Part shown: positions 41,916-50,797 of the stretch, piece after piece | Layout of the letters: the number at the start of each line of letters is the position of its first letter | How positions within the stretch are numbered: position 1 is the first letter of the stretch | Assembly: GCA_910586305.1 (NCBI GenBank) | Contig: CAJUGS010000007.1 | Coordinates: forward strand, 27,218-91,217 | DNA: 64,000 nt | Origin: an uncultured Duncaniella sp. | Lineage (GTDB): Bacteria; Bacteroidota; Bacteroidia; Bacteroidales; Muribaculaceae | Reading direction: 5' to 3' | The notes under the pieces: generated by a model | Seen by the model: only the letters and a program-made list of their open reading frames with translations | What the model was told of the DNA's origin: nothing | Database searches by the model: none | Program-made: the position numbers and the translations under genes

Positions 41916-43163
41916 TTAGCGAACCACTATCTTGGTGGCATTGCGTGTACCGGCACCATCGGTGACGGTGACTACATATACACCACGTCCGAGACGCCCG
42001 GTATCGATTGATGTATGTGTAGTGCCAGGCTCGAGATTGCGGCGCATGACGGTGCGGCCGTCAGATCCTACGACTCCAAGGACAAGGCGATTGCCTGTGG
42101 TTGCGCCTATTTCCACATCGACAGTTGCGCCTCTCACGGGTGCTGTGGGATGCACCTTGACAGGTAGGGGCTCTCCGACCATATCTATGAGGCCCGACTC
42201 ACGGCTTATCTCATATATGAGCGAGTAGTTCTCGCTGTAATCAGCGGTGAATACAGCAACCACCAGGTAATATCGATTGTCTATAATCAGAAGTTCAGGA
42301 CTATCATAAATATATCCATATAGACCTGACGGAAAGGCCACGGTAGCCACAGTGGAGCCATCTTCCGACTTCACCATAAAACCGGTGCTCACCAAGCTCT
42401 GTCCTGTCTCTTTGCGATCCAGGGTGGTGAGTGATATATCTACGGCAGAAATCACGGGGATAATCCACTCAAAGGCCTCGTCGTCGTTGAAAAGAGTCTG
42501 CGTCAATGGTATATCCTCCATATCGCCACAGTCGGCTGACTTCAGTTCGGTTTCCAAGATCGTTGGTCTGACACTCTCGATCTCGGTCTGAGGTTCGCCG
42601 TACAAACCGGTGGATCCCCAATCCTCATAGGTATATTCTACACTGACCATTACACCGTTGCGTGTCTCGGAGTCCCATTCAATCCAGCGTGCCGGATATT
42701 TGAGGCCGTATATCTCCCCGTAATAATAATCCCATAAGTTATCGGTCATATAGATTATCGTGTTGCCCGACTGGCTTCTAAGCTTATAGCCATTGCTTGC
42801 AGCGACATTGTCCATCTCTTCGGATGAAATGTCTAACCAAGTGGGTTCTTCATGTCGACCCGACTGCGAGATACCTACCGGTCCACGAATTCCCTCTTCC
42901 ACAATCTTTGTAGCCTTGACTTCGGGATATTCCGGAATAGAGATAGTCCTGACAGGTTTGAGAGTTTTGTCAAAAATCTCGAATACACGCTCATATTCGA
43001 CCTCGCTGTAAAGAGCGACCTCGTTACCCATCGTGAACCTTGAATTGATAAAACGGAATGATGTACCTGTGCCGGTTCCCACTTCGGTTATGGCTGCCGA
43101 GGCCGTAAATACGGATGTTACGACAACGGCTCCGAGAAAGGAGCCTCTTAAAGAATGCTTCAT
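41916..43163 (-). CDS. Secreted protein of unknown function with type A-like sorting tail
   Basis: 415 residues. Seen: a signal peptide (about 1-25, ending TASAA), a beta-rich repetitive body with Y/W strands (NLWDYYYGEIYGLKYPARWI, DSPELLIIDNRYYLVVAVF), and a C-terminal domain with VRGATVDVEIGATTGNRLVL, then GRGVYVVTVTDGAG and a final TKIVVR. The last 75 residues resemble the Por secretion-system sorting domain (type A), which directs cargo of the type IX secretion system (family knowledge; not verified here). The start was set at the ATG at 43163; an in-frame TTG four codons earlier would also fit. It has a perfect promoter and diverges from the SusC gene; no catalytic motif was recognised. 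Confidence 0.82.
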   Translation of the reverse strand: MKHSLRGSFLGAVVVTSVFTASAAITEVGTGTGTSFRFINSRFTMGNEVALYSEVEYERVFEIFDKTLKPVRTISIPEYPEVKATKIVEEGIRGPVGISQSGRHEEPTWLDISSEEMDNVAASNGYKLRSQSGNTIIYMTDNLWDYYYGEIYGLKYPARWIEWDSETRNGVMVSVEYTYEDWGSTGLYGEPQTEIESVRPTILETELKSADCGDMEDIPLTQTLFNDDEAFEWIIPVISAVDISLTTLDRKETGQSLVSTGFMVKSEDGSTVATVAFPSGLYGYIYDSPELLIIDNRYYLVVAVFTADYSENYSLIYEISRESGLIDMVGEPLPVKVHPTAPVRGATVDVEIGATTGNRLVLGVVGSDGRTVMRRNLEPGTTHTSIDTGRLGRGVYVVTVTDGAGTRNATKIVVR

Positions 43164-43206
43164 AGAATGTGACAAATAATTGATTGATAGATTAGGTGCT
43201 TACAAT

Positions 43207-43240
43207 GCAAATATACTATTGGACGTGACGAATTTCCAAA
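43207..43240 (-). promoter_or_regulatory. Bacteroides-type promoter for the 415-residue secreted protein gene
   Basis: On the minus strand TTTG (complement 43237-43240), 21 bases, TATATTTGC (complement 43207-43215). The start codon follows 43 bases later. Confidence 0.8.
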
Positions 43241-43391
43241 AAAAGAGATATGTTGTAGAACATATCCGCCCGAGTGGCACACATTTGCGCAATGATATGA
43301 ATTTTGTTGCAAATAGTATAAAAAATAGTGTGTTCACGCATTTTTTATAGCGTATACAAGATTCTTTATATGCTGGGAACATGACAAGTAG

Positions 43392-43399
43392 TAAATTTG
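43392..43399 (+). promoter_or_regulatory. Putative -7 element for susC
   Basis: TAAATTTG at 43392-43399, 30 bases before the chosen ATG. No TTG lies 19-21 bases upstream, which would fit a promoter that needs an activator. Confidence 0.45.
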
Positions 43400-43429
43400 T
43401 GCAAAAATTCTTACAAAATCTATATTACA

Positions 43430-46400
43430 ATGAAAAGATCAATTCTCAGTGCAATTTTACTGTTTGCGATAGCAGTAATGGCGCAGGCGCAGAATCTCAC
43501 TGTGCATGGGACCGTTCTCTCTCGCACAGACGATGAGCCGCTGATCGGTGCATCGGTTGTCTGCCAGTCAACCAAGGCCGGCGCGGCTACCGACATCGAC
43601 GGCAACTTCCAGCTGACAGTGCCGGAAGGCTCAACTCTCACCGTATCCTATGTAGGCTTCAAGACCGCCGAGGTCAAGGCCGAATCACACATGACCATAC
43701 ATCTTGACGAAAACACCGAGATGCTCGACGAAGTGGTGGTCGTAGGCTATCAGACTGTCCGCAAGGCCGACCTCACCGGCGCGGTATCGGTGATTTCTAC
43801 CAAATCGCTTGAAACTACATCGGACACTGACCCTATGCGTGCTCTACAAGGGAAAGTGCCCGGAATGACTATTACAAGCGACGGCTCGCCAAGTGGAACA
43901 GGTTCAGTGCGAATACGTGGCATCGGCTCATTCAACGCTTCTCAAGATCCTCTTTTCGTCATCGACGGCGTACCAACCACTGCTACCCTAAACTCTCTTA
44001 ACATGAATGATATCGAATCGATGCAAGTGCTGAAAGACGCCGCATCGGCTTCTATCTATGGTTCGCGCGCAGCCAACGGTGTAATAATTATAACGACAAA
44101 GAAAGGAAAAGCTAATGCAGGAGCAAACAAAGTGAATGTGAGTTTCTCGGCCAATCTGACCGCACAGACCTACACCTCACAATCAACTATGAAGCTCCTC
44201 AACACTCCGGGCTATGCCACCGCCATGGCACAGGCTGCCCTCAACGACGGAATCGATCCAGTAGCCTATGCATCAAGCTACGGACTCAACCTCAATGCCA
44301 CCGATGGTTTTCCCATCCGTGTCTACGACATCAACACAAACCAATACAGAGACTACAAGGTGAATGGACAGTATGACGGATATATCAACCAGAAACGCAC
44401 TATGCTCATGTCTGACACCGACTGGCTTGACGAAATCTCCCGCACCGGTTTTGCTCAGAGCTACGATGCATCTGTGTCCTCAGCCAACGACAAAACTAAC
44501 GTATTCTTCTCTCTCGGTTATAAGAAAAACGAAGGTATTCTAAAATACACCAACTTCGAGAACATCGCCGCCCGAATGAACTCATCGTTCAACATCAGTC
44601 CCATCCTCACTGTAGGGGAAAACTTCACCCTTACCCACACAAAGCAGGTTGACTGCCATCCGATGGAGAATGCCCTAAAGATGCCTAGCATCGTTCCTGT
44701 ATTCGAAACTAACGGCACCACCTATGCAGGACCGGTCGGAAGTATGGCGGATCGCCAGAATCCACTTCGCGAACTTGCATTTAACAAAGACAACGCTCTT
44801 AACGTGTGGCGTCTCTTCGGAAACGCCTATATGGACCTCAAGCCCATAAAGGGACTCACGCTCCGCACCAATTTTGGTATCGATTATGATGCCGCTTTCA
44901 TCCACTCCTACAATTACACTTTCCATAGCGACATTGTCAACAACGACACCAATTCTACCACCCTCTCACAAGCCAATGACTCAAAGTGGACTTGGACCAA
45001 CACTGCAAACTATAACTTCACATTAGCCAAAGAACACAACTTCACCCTCCTTGCCGGTATGGAGATGTTTCGTCAAAATCGCATAGACTTTTCAGGCTAT
45101 AATGAAGACTACACTGTAGAAACACCTGACTATATGTATCCAGATGCATCAGTTGGGGTGGAGAAGTCTACAGGCAACAAGTCGGCATATTCCCTTGTTT
45201 CCTTCTTCGGCAAAGCCGACTACAATTGGCGCAATCTTCTACTCGCATCGTTCACAATACGCCGTGACGGTTCCTCTCGCTTCGGACGCAACAATCGTTA
45301 TGGTACATTTCCAGCAGCCACTATCGGTTATCGCATATCAGAAAACATCCGCAAGGCATGGCTAAACGACTTTAAATTACGACTTTCCTGGGGTAAAACC
45401 GGCAACCAGGCCATATCCAACACCGCTCGGTATGCTCTATACGTGGCTGACTACGGCAATGACCGCGTTACCTCAACAGCTTACGACCTACTTCTGCAAC
45501 AGAGTGGTATCTTCCCATCGGGTTATATTGCCAGCCAGACCGCAAACGACAATCTGAAATGGGAGACCACCATACAGTATAATGCAGGTGTAGACTACAG
45601 TATGCTCGGGGACCGTCTGTTCGGAACTATAGACGCTTATATCAAGGATGTGAAAGATATGCTAATCACTCCTGCCTATTTAGGTGCTATGGGAGAAGGC
45701 GGAGCCTCATGGCTCAACGGTCCATCACTCCGCAACAAAGGTATGGAATTCCTCGTCGGCTGGCGTGATGAGCTTAGAAACGGATTCTCATATAAAGCTT
45801 CACTAAACTTTGACTTCTTCCGCAACAAAGTGACATATCTGCCCAACACTACCACAGGATCATACGCCCACACTACTACAGAAAACCTCGTACAATCCAA
45901 ACAGCCCTACGGTTCAATTGTCGGTTATGTATTTGATGGTCTGTTCCAAACAGCTGAAGAAGCTGCCAATTCCGGCCAGGACAATGCCCGTATGGGTGGA
46001 ATGAAGTATGCCGATCTCAACAAAGACGGTAAAATCACTCCAGACGACCAGACATGGATATTCAATCCCGTGCCAGACCTGTCATTTGGACTCAATGTAG
46101 AACTCGGTTACAAAAATTTCGACTTACAGATGTTCTGGCAGGGTGTTTTGGGGCAGGATGTTTATAATAACCAAAAATTCCAAAACGACTTTTGGAGTGT
46201 GACTGATGCAGGCAGCAACAAGGGATGCAGAGTACTAGACGCATGGCTTCCTGAAGTAAACACCTCATCGACTATACCGATGCTGAGTACAAACAACAAG
46301 GGCGACGAAGGACGCACATCTTCCTATTTCGTTGAGAACGGCTCATATGCCAAACTGCGTACTCTTCAGCTTGGCTACAACCTGCCTTCAGTACTTCTGT

Positions 46401-46555
46401 CGAAATTACGCATGAGCCGTGCCCGTGTATATGTCTCAGGCCAGAATCTGTTCACCATAAAGAGCAACAGTCTTACCTGTTCAGACCCAGAGAATGCAAA
46501 CTGGGCCTATCCTATCCCTACCTCCTTCTCATTCGGAATCCAACTTGATTTCTAA
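43430..46555 (+). CDS. SusC/RagA family TonB-linked outer-membrane transporter
   Basis: 1041 residues. Imports glycans or peptides across the outer membrane with a SusD lid, powered by TonB. Seen: a signal peptide (1-20, ending VMAQAQ), a carboxypeptidase-regulatory-like domain (about 22-100, GTVLSRTDDEPLIGASVVC), the linker EMLDEVVVVGYQT, the plug with DPLFVIDGVPT and LKDAASASIYGSRAANGVI, and a 22-strand barrel to the closing aromatic FGIQLDF. The start at 43430 was chosen over an in-frame codon 33 bases upstream because it gives the normal leader. The susD partner follows 33 bases later. Composition is AT-richer than the flanking housekeeping genes by eye. The nutrient cannot be told: no glycoside hydrolase, sulfatase, peptidase or regulator lies beside it. 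Confidence 0.96.
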   Translation: MKRSILSAILLFAIAVMAQAQNLTVHGTVLSRTDDEPLIGASVVCQSTKAGAATDIDGNFQLTVPEGSTLTVSYVGFKTAEVKAESHMTIHLDENTEMLDEVVVVGYQTVRKADLTGAVSVISTKSLETTSDTDPMRALQGKVPGMTITSDGSPSGTGSVRIRGIGSFNASQDPLFVIDGVPTTATLNSLNMNDIESMQVLKDAASASIYGSRAANGVIIITTKKGKANAGANKVNVSFSANLTAQTYTSQSTMKLLNTPGYATAMAQAALNDGIDPVAYASSYGLNLNATDGFPIRVYDINTNQYRDYKVNGQYDGYINQKRTMLMSDTDWLDEISRTGFAQSYDASVSSANDKTNVFFSLGYKKNEGILKYTNFENIAARMNSSFNISPILTVGENFTLTHTKQVDCHPMENALKMPSIVPVFETNGTTYAGPVGSMADRQNPLRELAFNKDNALNVWRLFGNAYMDLKPIKGLTLRTNFGIDYDAAFIHSYNYTFHSDIVNNDTNSTTLSQANDSKWTWTNTANYNFTLAKEHNFTLLAGMEMFRQNRIDFSGYNEDYTVETPDYMYPDASVGVEKSTGNKSAYSLVSFFGKADYNWRNLLLASFTIRRDGSSRFGRNNRYGTFPAATIGYRISENIRKAWLNDFKLRLSWGKTGNQAISNTARYALYVADYGNDRVTSTAYDLLLQQSGIFPSGYIASQTANDNLKWETTIQYNAGVDYSMLGDRLFGTIDAYIKDVKDMLITPAYLGAMGEGGASWLNGPSLRNKGMEFLVGWRDELRNGFSYKASLNFDFFRNKVTYLPNTTTGSYAHTTTENLVQSKQPYGSIVGYVFDGLFQTAEEAANSGQDNARMGGMKYADLNKDGKITPDDQTWIFNPVPDLSFGLNVELGYKNFDLQMFWQGVLGQDVYNNQKFQNDFWSVTDAGSNKGCRVLDAWLPEVNTSSTIPMLSTNNKGDEGRTSSYFVENGSYAKLRTLQLGYNLPSVLLSKLRMSRARVYVSGQNLFTIKSNSLTCSDPENANWAYPIPTSFSFGIQLDF

Positions 46556-46588
46556 ATTCCACAATCAAAATCAAAAAACAGACTAATC

Positions 46589-48325
46589 ATGAAGTCTATA
46601 AAAATATATATCCTTCTTGCGCTCACATCGCTGCTACCATCCTGCAACGACTTCATCAACGAGCCACCAACAGGTGTAATTGACGGAGATCTCGCCTACT
46701 CCCAACCCGACAAGATGGTAAACGCCGCCTATGCATCGCTCGGCGACTGTTGGTTCGAGTATCCATTCAATCTCTGGCCCTACGGCGACCTCGGTTCAGA
46801 CGACTGTCTAAAAGGAGGCGGAGGCACCACTGACACCGGCTATCATCCTATGGAAATATGGTCGACTCTGACATCCACACCCGGTGAACTTGACCAACTG
46901 TGGTATCGTCTTTATTGCAATATCTCACGCTGCAACCGCGCCTTAAAGGCTCTCGACGAACACGGTGTGGAGAAACTCGGCGAAAAAACTGCTGCACAGC
47001 GCACCGGTGAAGTACACTTCCTTAGAGGCCACAGCTATTTCAAACTTCTCACCATGTTCCGCCAGATACCTTGGATTGACAAGGCCGTATTTGAGCAGAG
47101 CAGCCACGAACAAGTCCGCAATGACCAATATACCTACGAGGAACTTTTCAAACTCGTGATAGGCGAGTTCGAAGCTGCCTACAATTCCCTACCTATGGTA
47201 GTAGACGACGGCGGTGGACGTGCTAACAAAGTAGCTGCAGCCGCATATCTTGCAAAGTGCTACCTAACCATCGCTTGGGGCAACGGATATGAATCTGGCA
47301 CAGGAGTGAATTTCATAAACGAGGAGTATATGAAAAAGGTTATTGAATACACCGCCGTCGTGAAAGACTCACAATATGACTACCTCGAAGATTTCGGTGA
47401 TATATTCCTGCCGGAATACAAAAACAGCAAAGAATCGGTGTTTGCAGTACAGACTTCAAGCTATACTGAGGATAACACCCGCTTCGGACGCGCCAATTGG
47501 TCTAATACCCTCAACGGCTGTTGGGGAATGTGGTCATGCGGATGGGATTTCCATAAACCATCTCAAAACCTTGTAAATGCCTATAAAACCGTTAACGGTC
47601 TTCCTATGTTTGACAGCTACAACTCTTCTATCGATTATCCAGTGAACGGGAAGACGACAACTCAGAAATGGGACCCTCGCTTGTTCCATACAGTCGGAAT
47701 GCCATCTTTTCCATACAAGTATGAAAGTGAGTGGATGATGACAATGGACAACTCCCGCACACCTCACACATATGGCTACTACACTTCTCTGAAAGATGTA
47801 CCACAACGAAGCAAAGGCGAAACATTTGAAGGTTCATGGCAAGCATTCGCGATGAATGACTACATATTCCGTTATACAGATGTAATGCTCATGCGTGCTG
47901 AAGCGCTCATCGAACTTGGCCAACTAAATGAGGCACGAAATATAATCAATAACATACGTGAACGTGCAGCCAACTCTATCGACAAGCATATCGGATATGC
48001 TAAGGATTTCTGTGAAATAGCACCTTATCCCGAATCATATTTTTCGGACAAGAGCAAAGCTCGCGAATGTCTACGCTGGGAACGACGTTTAGAGATGGCT
48101 ATGGAGAGCAGCCGTTACTTCGACCTCCGTCGTTGGGGTATAGCATCAGAAATTCTCAACAACTATTTCTCTTCTGAGAAAAATTCGGAGTATGAAGGCA
48201 CGAAATATGGCCAATACTATCAGGATGCCCATTATACTCCTGAGAAAAACGAATTCTATCCTGTGCCTTACAACCAACTTTATTACGTGCCAAACCTCTA
48301 TAAGCAGAACAAGGGTTACAACTAA
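46589..48325 (+). CDS. SusD/RagB family nutrient-binding outer-membrane lipoprotein
   Basis: 578 residues. Surface lipoprotein that binds the substrate and closes over its SusC partner. Seen: leader ending LLPSC (Cys19) followed by NDFINEPPTG, SusD-type alpha repeats with RAEALIELGQLNEARNIINNIRERA and RWERRLEMAMESSRYFDLRRWG, and a C-terminal EKNEFYPVPYNQLYYVPNLYKQNKGY typical of the family. It directly follows susC and ends the operon with two hairpins. Codon use is notably AT-rich (AAT, ATA, TAT codons) compared with the left flank. Confidence 0.96.
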   Translation: MKSIKIYILLALTSLLPSCNDFINEPPTGVIDGDLAYSQPDKMVNAAYASLGDCWFEYPFNLWPYGDLGSDDCLKGGGGTTDTGYHPMEIWSTLTSTPGELDQLWYRLYCNISRCNRALKALDEHGVEKLGEKTAAQRTGEVHFLRGHSYFKLLTMFRQIPWIDKAVFEQSSHEQVRNDQYTYEELFKLVIGEFEAAYNSLPMVVDDGGGRANKVAAAAYLAKCYLTIAWGNGYESGTGVNFINEEYMKKVIEYTAVVKDSQYDYLEDFGDIFLPEYKNSKESVFAVQTSSYTEDNTRFGRANWSNTLNGCWGMWSCGWDFHKPSQNLVNAYKTVNGLPMFDSYNSSIDYPVNGKTTTQKWDPRLFHTVGMPSFPYKYESEWMMTMDNSRTPHTYGYYTSLKDVPQRSKGETFEGSWQAFAMNDYIFRYTDVMLMRAEALIELGQLNEARNIINNIRERAANSIDKHIGYAKDFCEIAPYPESYFSDKSKARECLRWERRLEMAMESSRYFDLRRWGIASEILNNYFSSEKNSEYEGTKYGQYYQDAHYTPEKNEFYPVPYNQLYYVPNLYKQNKGYN

Positions 48326-48359
48326 GATTCTTTGCTACTAATTAATGTGATAAACGCCA

Positions 48360-48398
48360 TCTACAGCCTCGAAACCACAGCGGTCTCGGGGCTGTAGA
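48360..48398 (+). terminator. First hairpin after the SusCD operon
   Basis: Arms 48360-48376 and 48382-48398 pair over 17 bp with two mismatches and a 5-base loop. It lies 35 bases after the susD stop codon, without a strong T-run. Confidence 0.6.
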
Positions 48399-48417
48399 CC
48401 TATTATTAGCGACAATA

Positions 48418-48452
48418 GGCCGTGGCGGAAGATTCTGCCACGGCCGTTTTTT
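48418..48452 (+). terminator. Intrinsic terminator after the SusCD operon
   Basis: A perfect 9-bp GGCCGTGGC/GCCACGGCC stem (48418-48426 and 48437-48445) with a 10-base loop, followed by GTTTTTT. Confidence 0.8.
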
Positions 48453-48524
48453 AACTAATAGGTCTGTTGATAGAGAGTATCAGATTTTACGAAAGGCTAA
48501 GACGTCTGTGTGTATTGCTGTGCG

Positions 48525-50270
48525 TTACTGTTCTTTCTGTTCGGGGGTGTCCTTTGTGAGCTTGAAGGCGACGGGGATGGTGAAGTAGCAGTCTACAGGT
48601 TTGCCGTCTATGAGTCCGGGTGTCCATTCGGGCATAGCGAGAAGTACGCGGACGGCTTCGGCATCAAGCGACGGGGATACGGATCTGATGACTTCGGGGT
48701 CTTTGATACGTCCGTCTTTACCTACGACAAACTTCACTACCACAAGGCCCTCGGTCTGCGAGGCTATAGCATCTGCGGGGTAGACTATATTGACGCCGAG
48801 CCAATGCATCATGGCTCGCGAACCTCCCGGAAATTCCGGAAGCTTCTCAACGGCTAATACCGGGCTTTCAGCTTTACCACCACCATCGGTGCTCCCTGTA
48901 TTTTTCTTAAAGGTTAAAGCTTCCTCTATAACTACGGGCTGGGCAGTGGCCCGGGAGCTGGTTTCAGCCGTCTCAACACCATCAGTCCCTGCATCATCCT
49001 TCAGGACTATGTAGATGGAGGCCTCCGGCTCACCCTTCATGACAGTCATTGATGCAATACGGTCGGGTGAGATTTCGGCAATGGAGCGGGACGAATCTAA
49101 ACGCTGGCCGTTGACATAGATTATAGGGTCGGAATTAACGCGTTTGCCATTGACATAGATGGACGATGAGGATTCTGCTATCGCGCCGTCTTTCTTTTCG
49201 GCCTCTTCCTTTCCATTGATTACTATCGTGGTGGCAGGCTTGGATGCTTTCTGTTCCTGCTCGGAAGAGGAGACTGAGGGACTTGAAACTACGGTGCCTG
49301 CTGTCGATGCTTGTAAAGCTACGGGAATTTCGCTATCTTTGCCGGACGAACCGGATACGAGCGAGGCCCCGGAGGCATCGGAAAGGGCTGTGGCTACGAA
49401 TGGCACACCGGTGAGACACAGGGCAGTGGCTGCTGCGGGGAGGAGCGCGACTGCGCGCATCCGCCTGACTACTGAAGAACGTGATTTGTACATCATAGTG
49501 ATACGTTTTTTAAGTTTACTATGGTTCAGGCTGTTGGCAAGTGACGGGAATCTCGCGCCAACAGCCTTTTTGACTAATAACATCTGGTATTGCCTCATGT
49601 CGGCTCCCGAGGCTATGACCGCCTCGTCGGCCTGGTACTCGTGGACAGCCTTGAGTTCTTCGCGCATGAGCCATGCGGCTGGATTGTACCACTGGAATAT
49701 GGCCACACACTGTGCAATGAGGAGGTCGACCCAGTGATAGAGAGCGAGGTGGCGCAGCTCATGGACCGTGATGACACGACCAGACGATTCGTAGTCGTCA
49801 CGACTCATGACTATGTAACGCAACCAACTGAAAGGGGCTATACCACGCGAGGGGGTGATAATCAGTGTGCAGGAACCGATGGATCGACGTGTGCCACGCG
49901 ATATGACGGAGATGAGGCGCACCATGACGAGGATGGTGAAGAGGAGCGACAGAAGCGCCCCGACGAGATAGAGACCCAGAAAGACAGCGGGCAGAAGCGA
50001 GGCTTCATGCTCTACAACGCTGACCAGCGGAAGGCCTATCTCGATTTCTGCCGCAGGCACCGAGGCACTGACCGGAGAGGCTATGCGGTCGACAAAGGCC
50101 CTGACAGATGGGACTGCAGCAGGGAGAAGCAGCGAGGAGGCGTAGACGAGATAGAGGATGAGACGGTTGTAGCCGTGCTGGCGTTCGCCGGCCATGAGCC
50201 ATTTGTAGACGGGATACATGGCAAGGAGAAGGAGGCCGGAGACGAGGGAGTAGGAGAAGATGGCACCCAT
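48525..50270 (-). CDS. BlaR1-like M56 membrane metallopeptidase with TonB C-terminal domain
   Basis: 581 residues. Seen: N-terminal membrane helices, a cytoplasmic zinc-peptidase domain with HELRH at residues 170-174 and the third-ligand region EYQAD at 211-215, a further hydrophobic helix (about 273-296), a low-complexity linker, a short region with two IYVNG motifs (SSIYVNGKRV and PIIYVNGQRL) and MTVMKGEPEASIYIVLKD, which resembles the plug signature of TonB receptors, and a TonB C-terminal domain (about 480-575) with GLVVVKFVVGKDGRIKDPEV. M56 proteins paired with BlaI cut the repressor on sensing a signal, classically beta-lactams. In Bacteroidota the TonB-tailed variety is widespread and its signal is largely undefined. 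It starts 9 bases after blaI ends. Confidence 0.93.
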   Translation of the reverse strand: MGAIFSYSLVSGLLLLAMYPVYKWLMAGERQHGYNRLILYLVYASSLLLPAAVPSVRAFVDRIASPVSASVPAAEIEIGLPLVSVVEHEASLLPAVFLGLYLVGALLSLLFTILVMVRLISVISRGTRRSIGSCTLIITPSRGIAPFSWLRYIVMSRDDYESSGRVITVHELRHLALYHWVDLLIAQCVAIFQWYNPAAWLMREELKAVHEYQADEAVIASGADMRQYQMLLVKKAVGARFPSLANSLNHSKLKKRITMMYKSRSSVVRRMRAVALLPAAATALCLTGVPFVATALSDASGASLVSGSSGKDSEIPVALQASTAGTVVSSPSVSSSEQEQKASKPATTIVINGKEEAEKKDGAIAESSSSIYVNGKRVNSDPIIYVNGQRLDSSRSIAEISPDRIASMTVMKGEPEASIYIVLKDDAGTDGVETAETSSRATAQPVVIEEALTFKKNTGSTDGGGKAESPVLAVEKLPEFPGGSRAMMHWLGVNIVYPADAIASQTEGLVVVKFVVGKDGRIKDPEVIRSVSPSLDAEAVRVLLAMPEWTPGLIDGKPVDCYFTIPVAFKLTKDTPEQKEQ

Positions 50271-50279
50271 GGCTGTGAA

Positions 50280-50666
50280 TCAGGATTTTCGGTTGCGGTT
50301 TTCGATAATCTCTATAATCTCGCGCAACTCGTCGACGGAGATTTTCTCCTCTTCGGCAAGCGCAGAGACGGCGCTCTTGTAGGAGTTGTCGAAATAATTG
50401 CGTATGACTTCGGCGAGAGAGCGGTCGCGGAAGTCATTCTTGTCGGCGACGGCGTAGAAACGGTGTGAGCCGCCGAGAACCTCATGGGCCACATAGCCCT
50501 TCTCCTCAAGGATGCGGACAGTGGTGGCCACCGTGTTGAAATGGGGGCGTGGTTCGGAATAGGCTTCGAGCATCTCGCGGACAAACAGAGGCCCGCGCGA
50601 CCAAAGCATATTCATGATCACCGATTCTTTCTCGGTGAGTACCTGGCGTTTTCTTCCTGCTTTCAT
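50280..50666 (-). CDS. BlaI/MecI-family transcriptional repressor
   Basis: 128 residues, normal for the family. Winged-helix DNA-binding domain (about 1-75) with LTEKESVIMNMLWSRGPLFV and FNTVATTVRILEEKGYVAHE, where the second helix reads DNA, followed by a dimerisation helix region (about 75-128). Known role: a dimer represses its own operon until the partner M56 protease cuts it. An M56/TonB gene follows 9 bases later. A palindrome overlaps the -33 region of its promoter, which fits autorepression. Classical beta-lactamase function is not implied: no beta-lactamase gene lies nearby. Confidence 0.95.
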   Translation of the reverse strand: MKAGRKRQVLTEKESVIMNMLWSRGPLFVREMLEAYSEPRPHFNTVATTVRILEEKGYVAHEVLGGSHRFYAVADKNDFRDRSLAEVIRNYFDNSYKSAVSALAEEEKISVDELREIIEIIENRNRKS

Positions 50667-50687
50667 TGTCGGATGAATTTGTTGAAG

Positions 50688-50719
50688 GCAAAGGTATAAC
50701 TAAAAAATTAATTATCCAA
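50688..50719 (-). promoter_or_regulatory. Promoter of the blaI-M56 operon
   Basis: On the minus strand TTG (complement 50717-50719), 20 bases, TACCTTTGC (complement 50688-50696). The ATG is 21 bases downstream. Confidence 0.75.
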
Positions 50720-50733
50720 CTAATTTATTAGTT
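50718..50733. promoter_or_regulatory. Likely BlaI operator palindrome
   Basis: AACTAATTTATTAGTT is a perfect inverted repeat (6-bp arms, 4-base centre) that overlaps the -33 box. A further half-site AACTAA lies 20 bases away at 50698-50703. BlaI-family dimers bind palindromes placed like this; the actual site here is inference. Confidence 0.6.
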
Positions 50734-50747
50734 ATTTTTCATCCGAC

Positions 50748-50776
50748 GCATCTCACTGCATTATACACTGAGATGC
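50748..50776 (-). terminator. Hairpin after sdaA
   Basis: A perfect 8-bp stem GCATCTCA/TGAGATGC (50748-50755 and 50769-50776), 21 bases after the sdaA stop on the minus strand. No T-run follows, so it is only a weak terminator candidate. Confidence 0.4.
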
Positions 50777-50797
50777 AGACAGCAGACAGACAGTATG

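Noticed and set aside
48525..50666. Beta-lactam resistance locus
   Set aside because: BlaI and BlaR1-like proteins are present but there is no beta-lactamase or penicillin-binding gene and the M56 protein lacks a sensor domain of the BlaR1 type.
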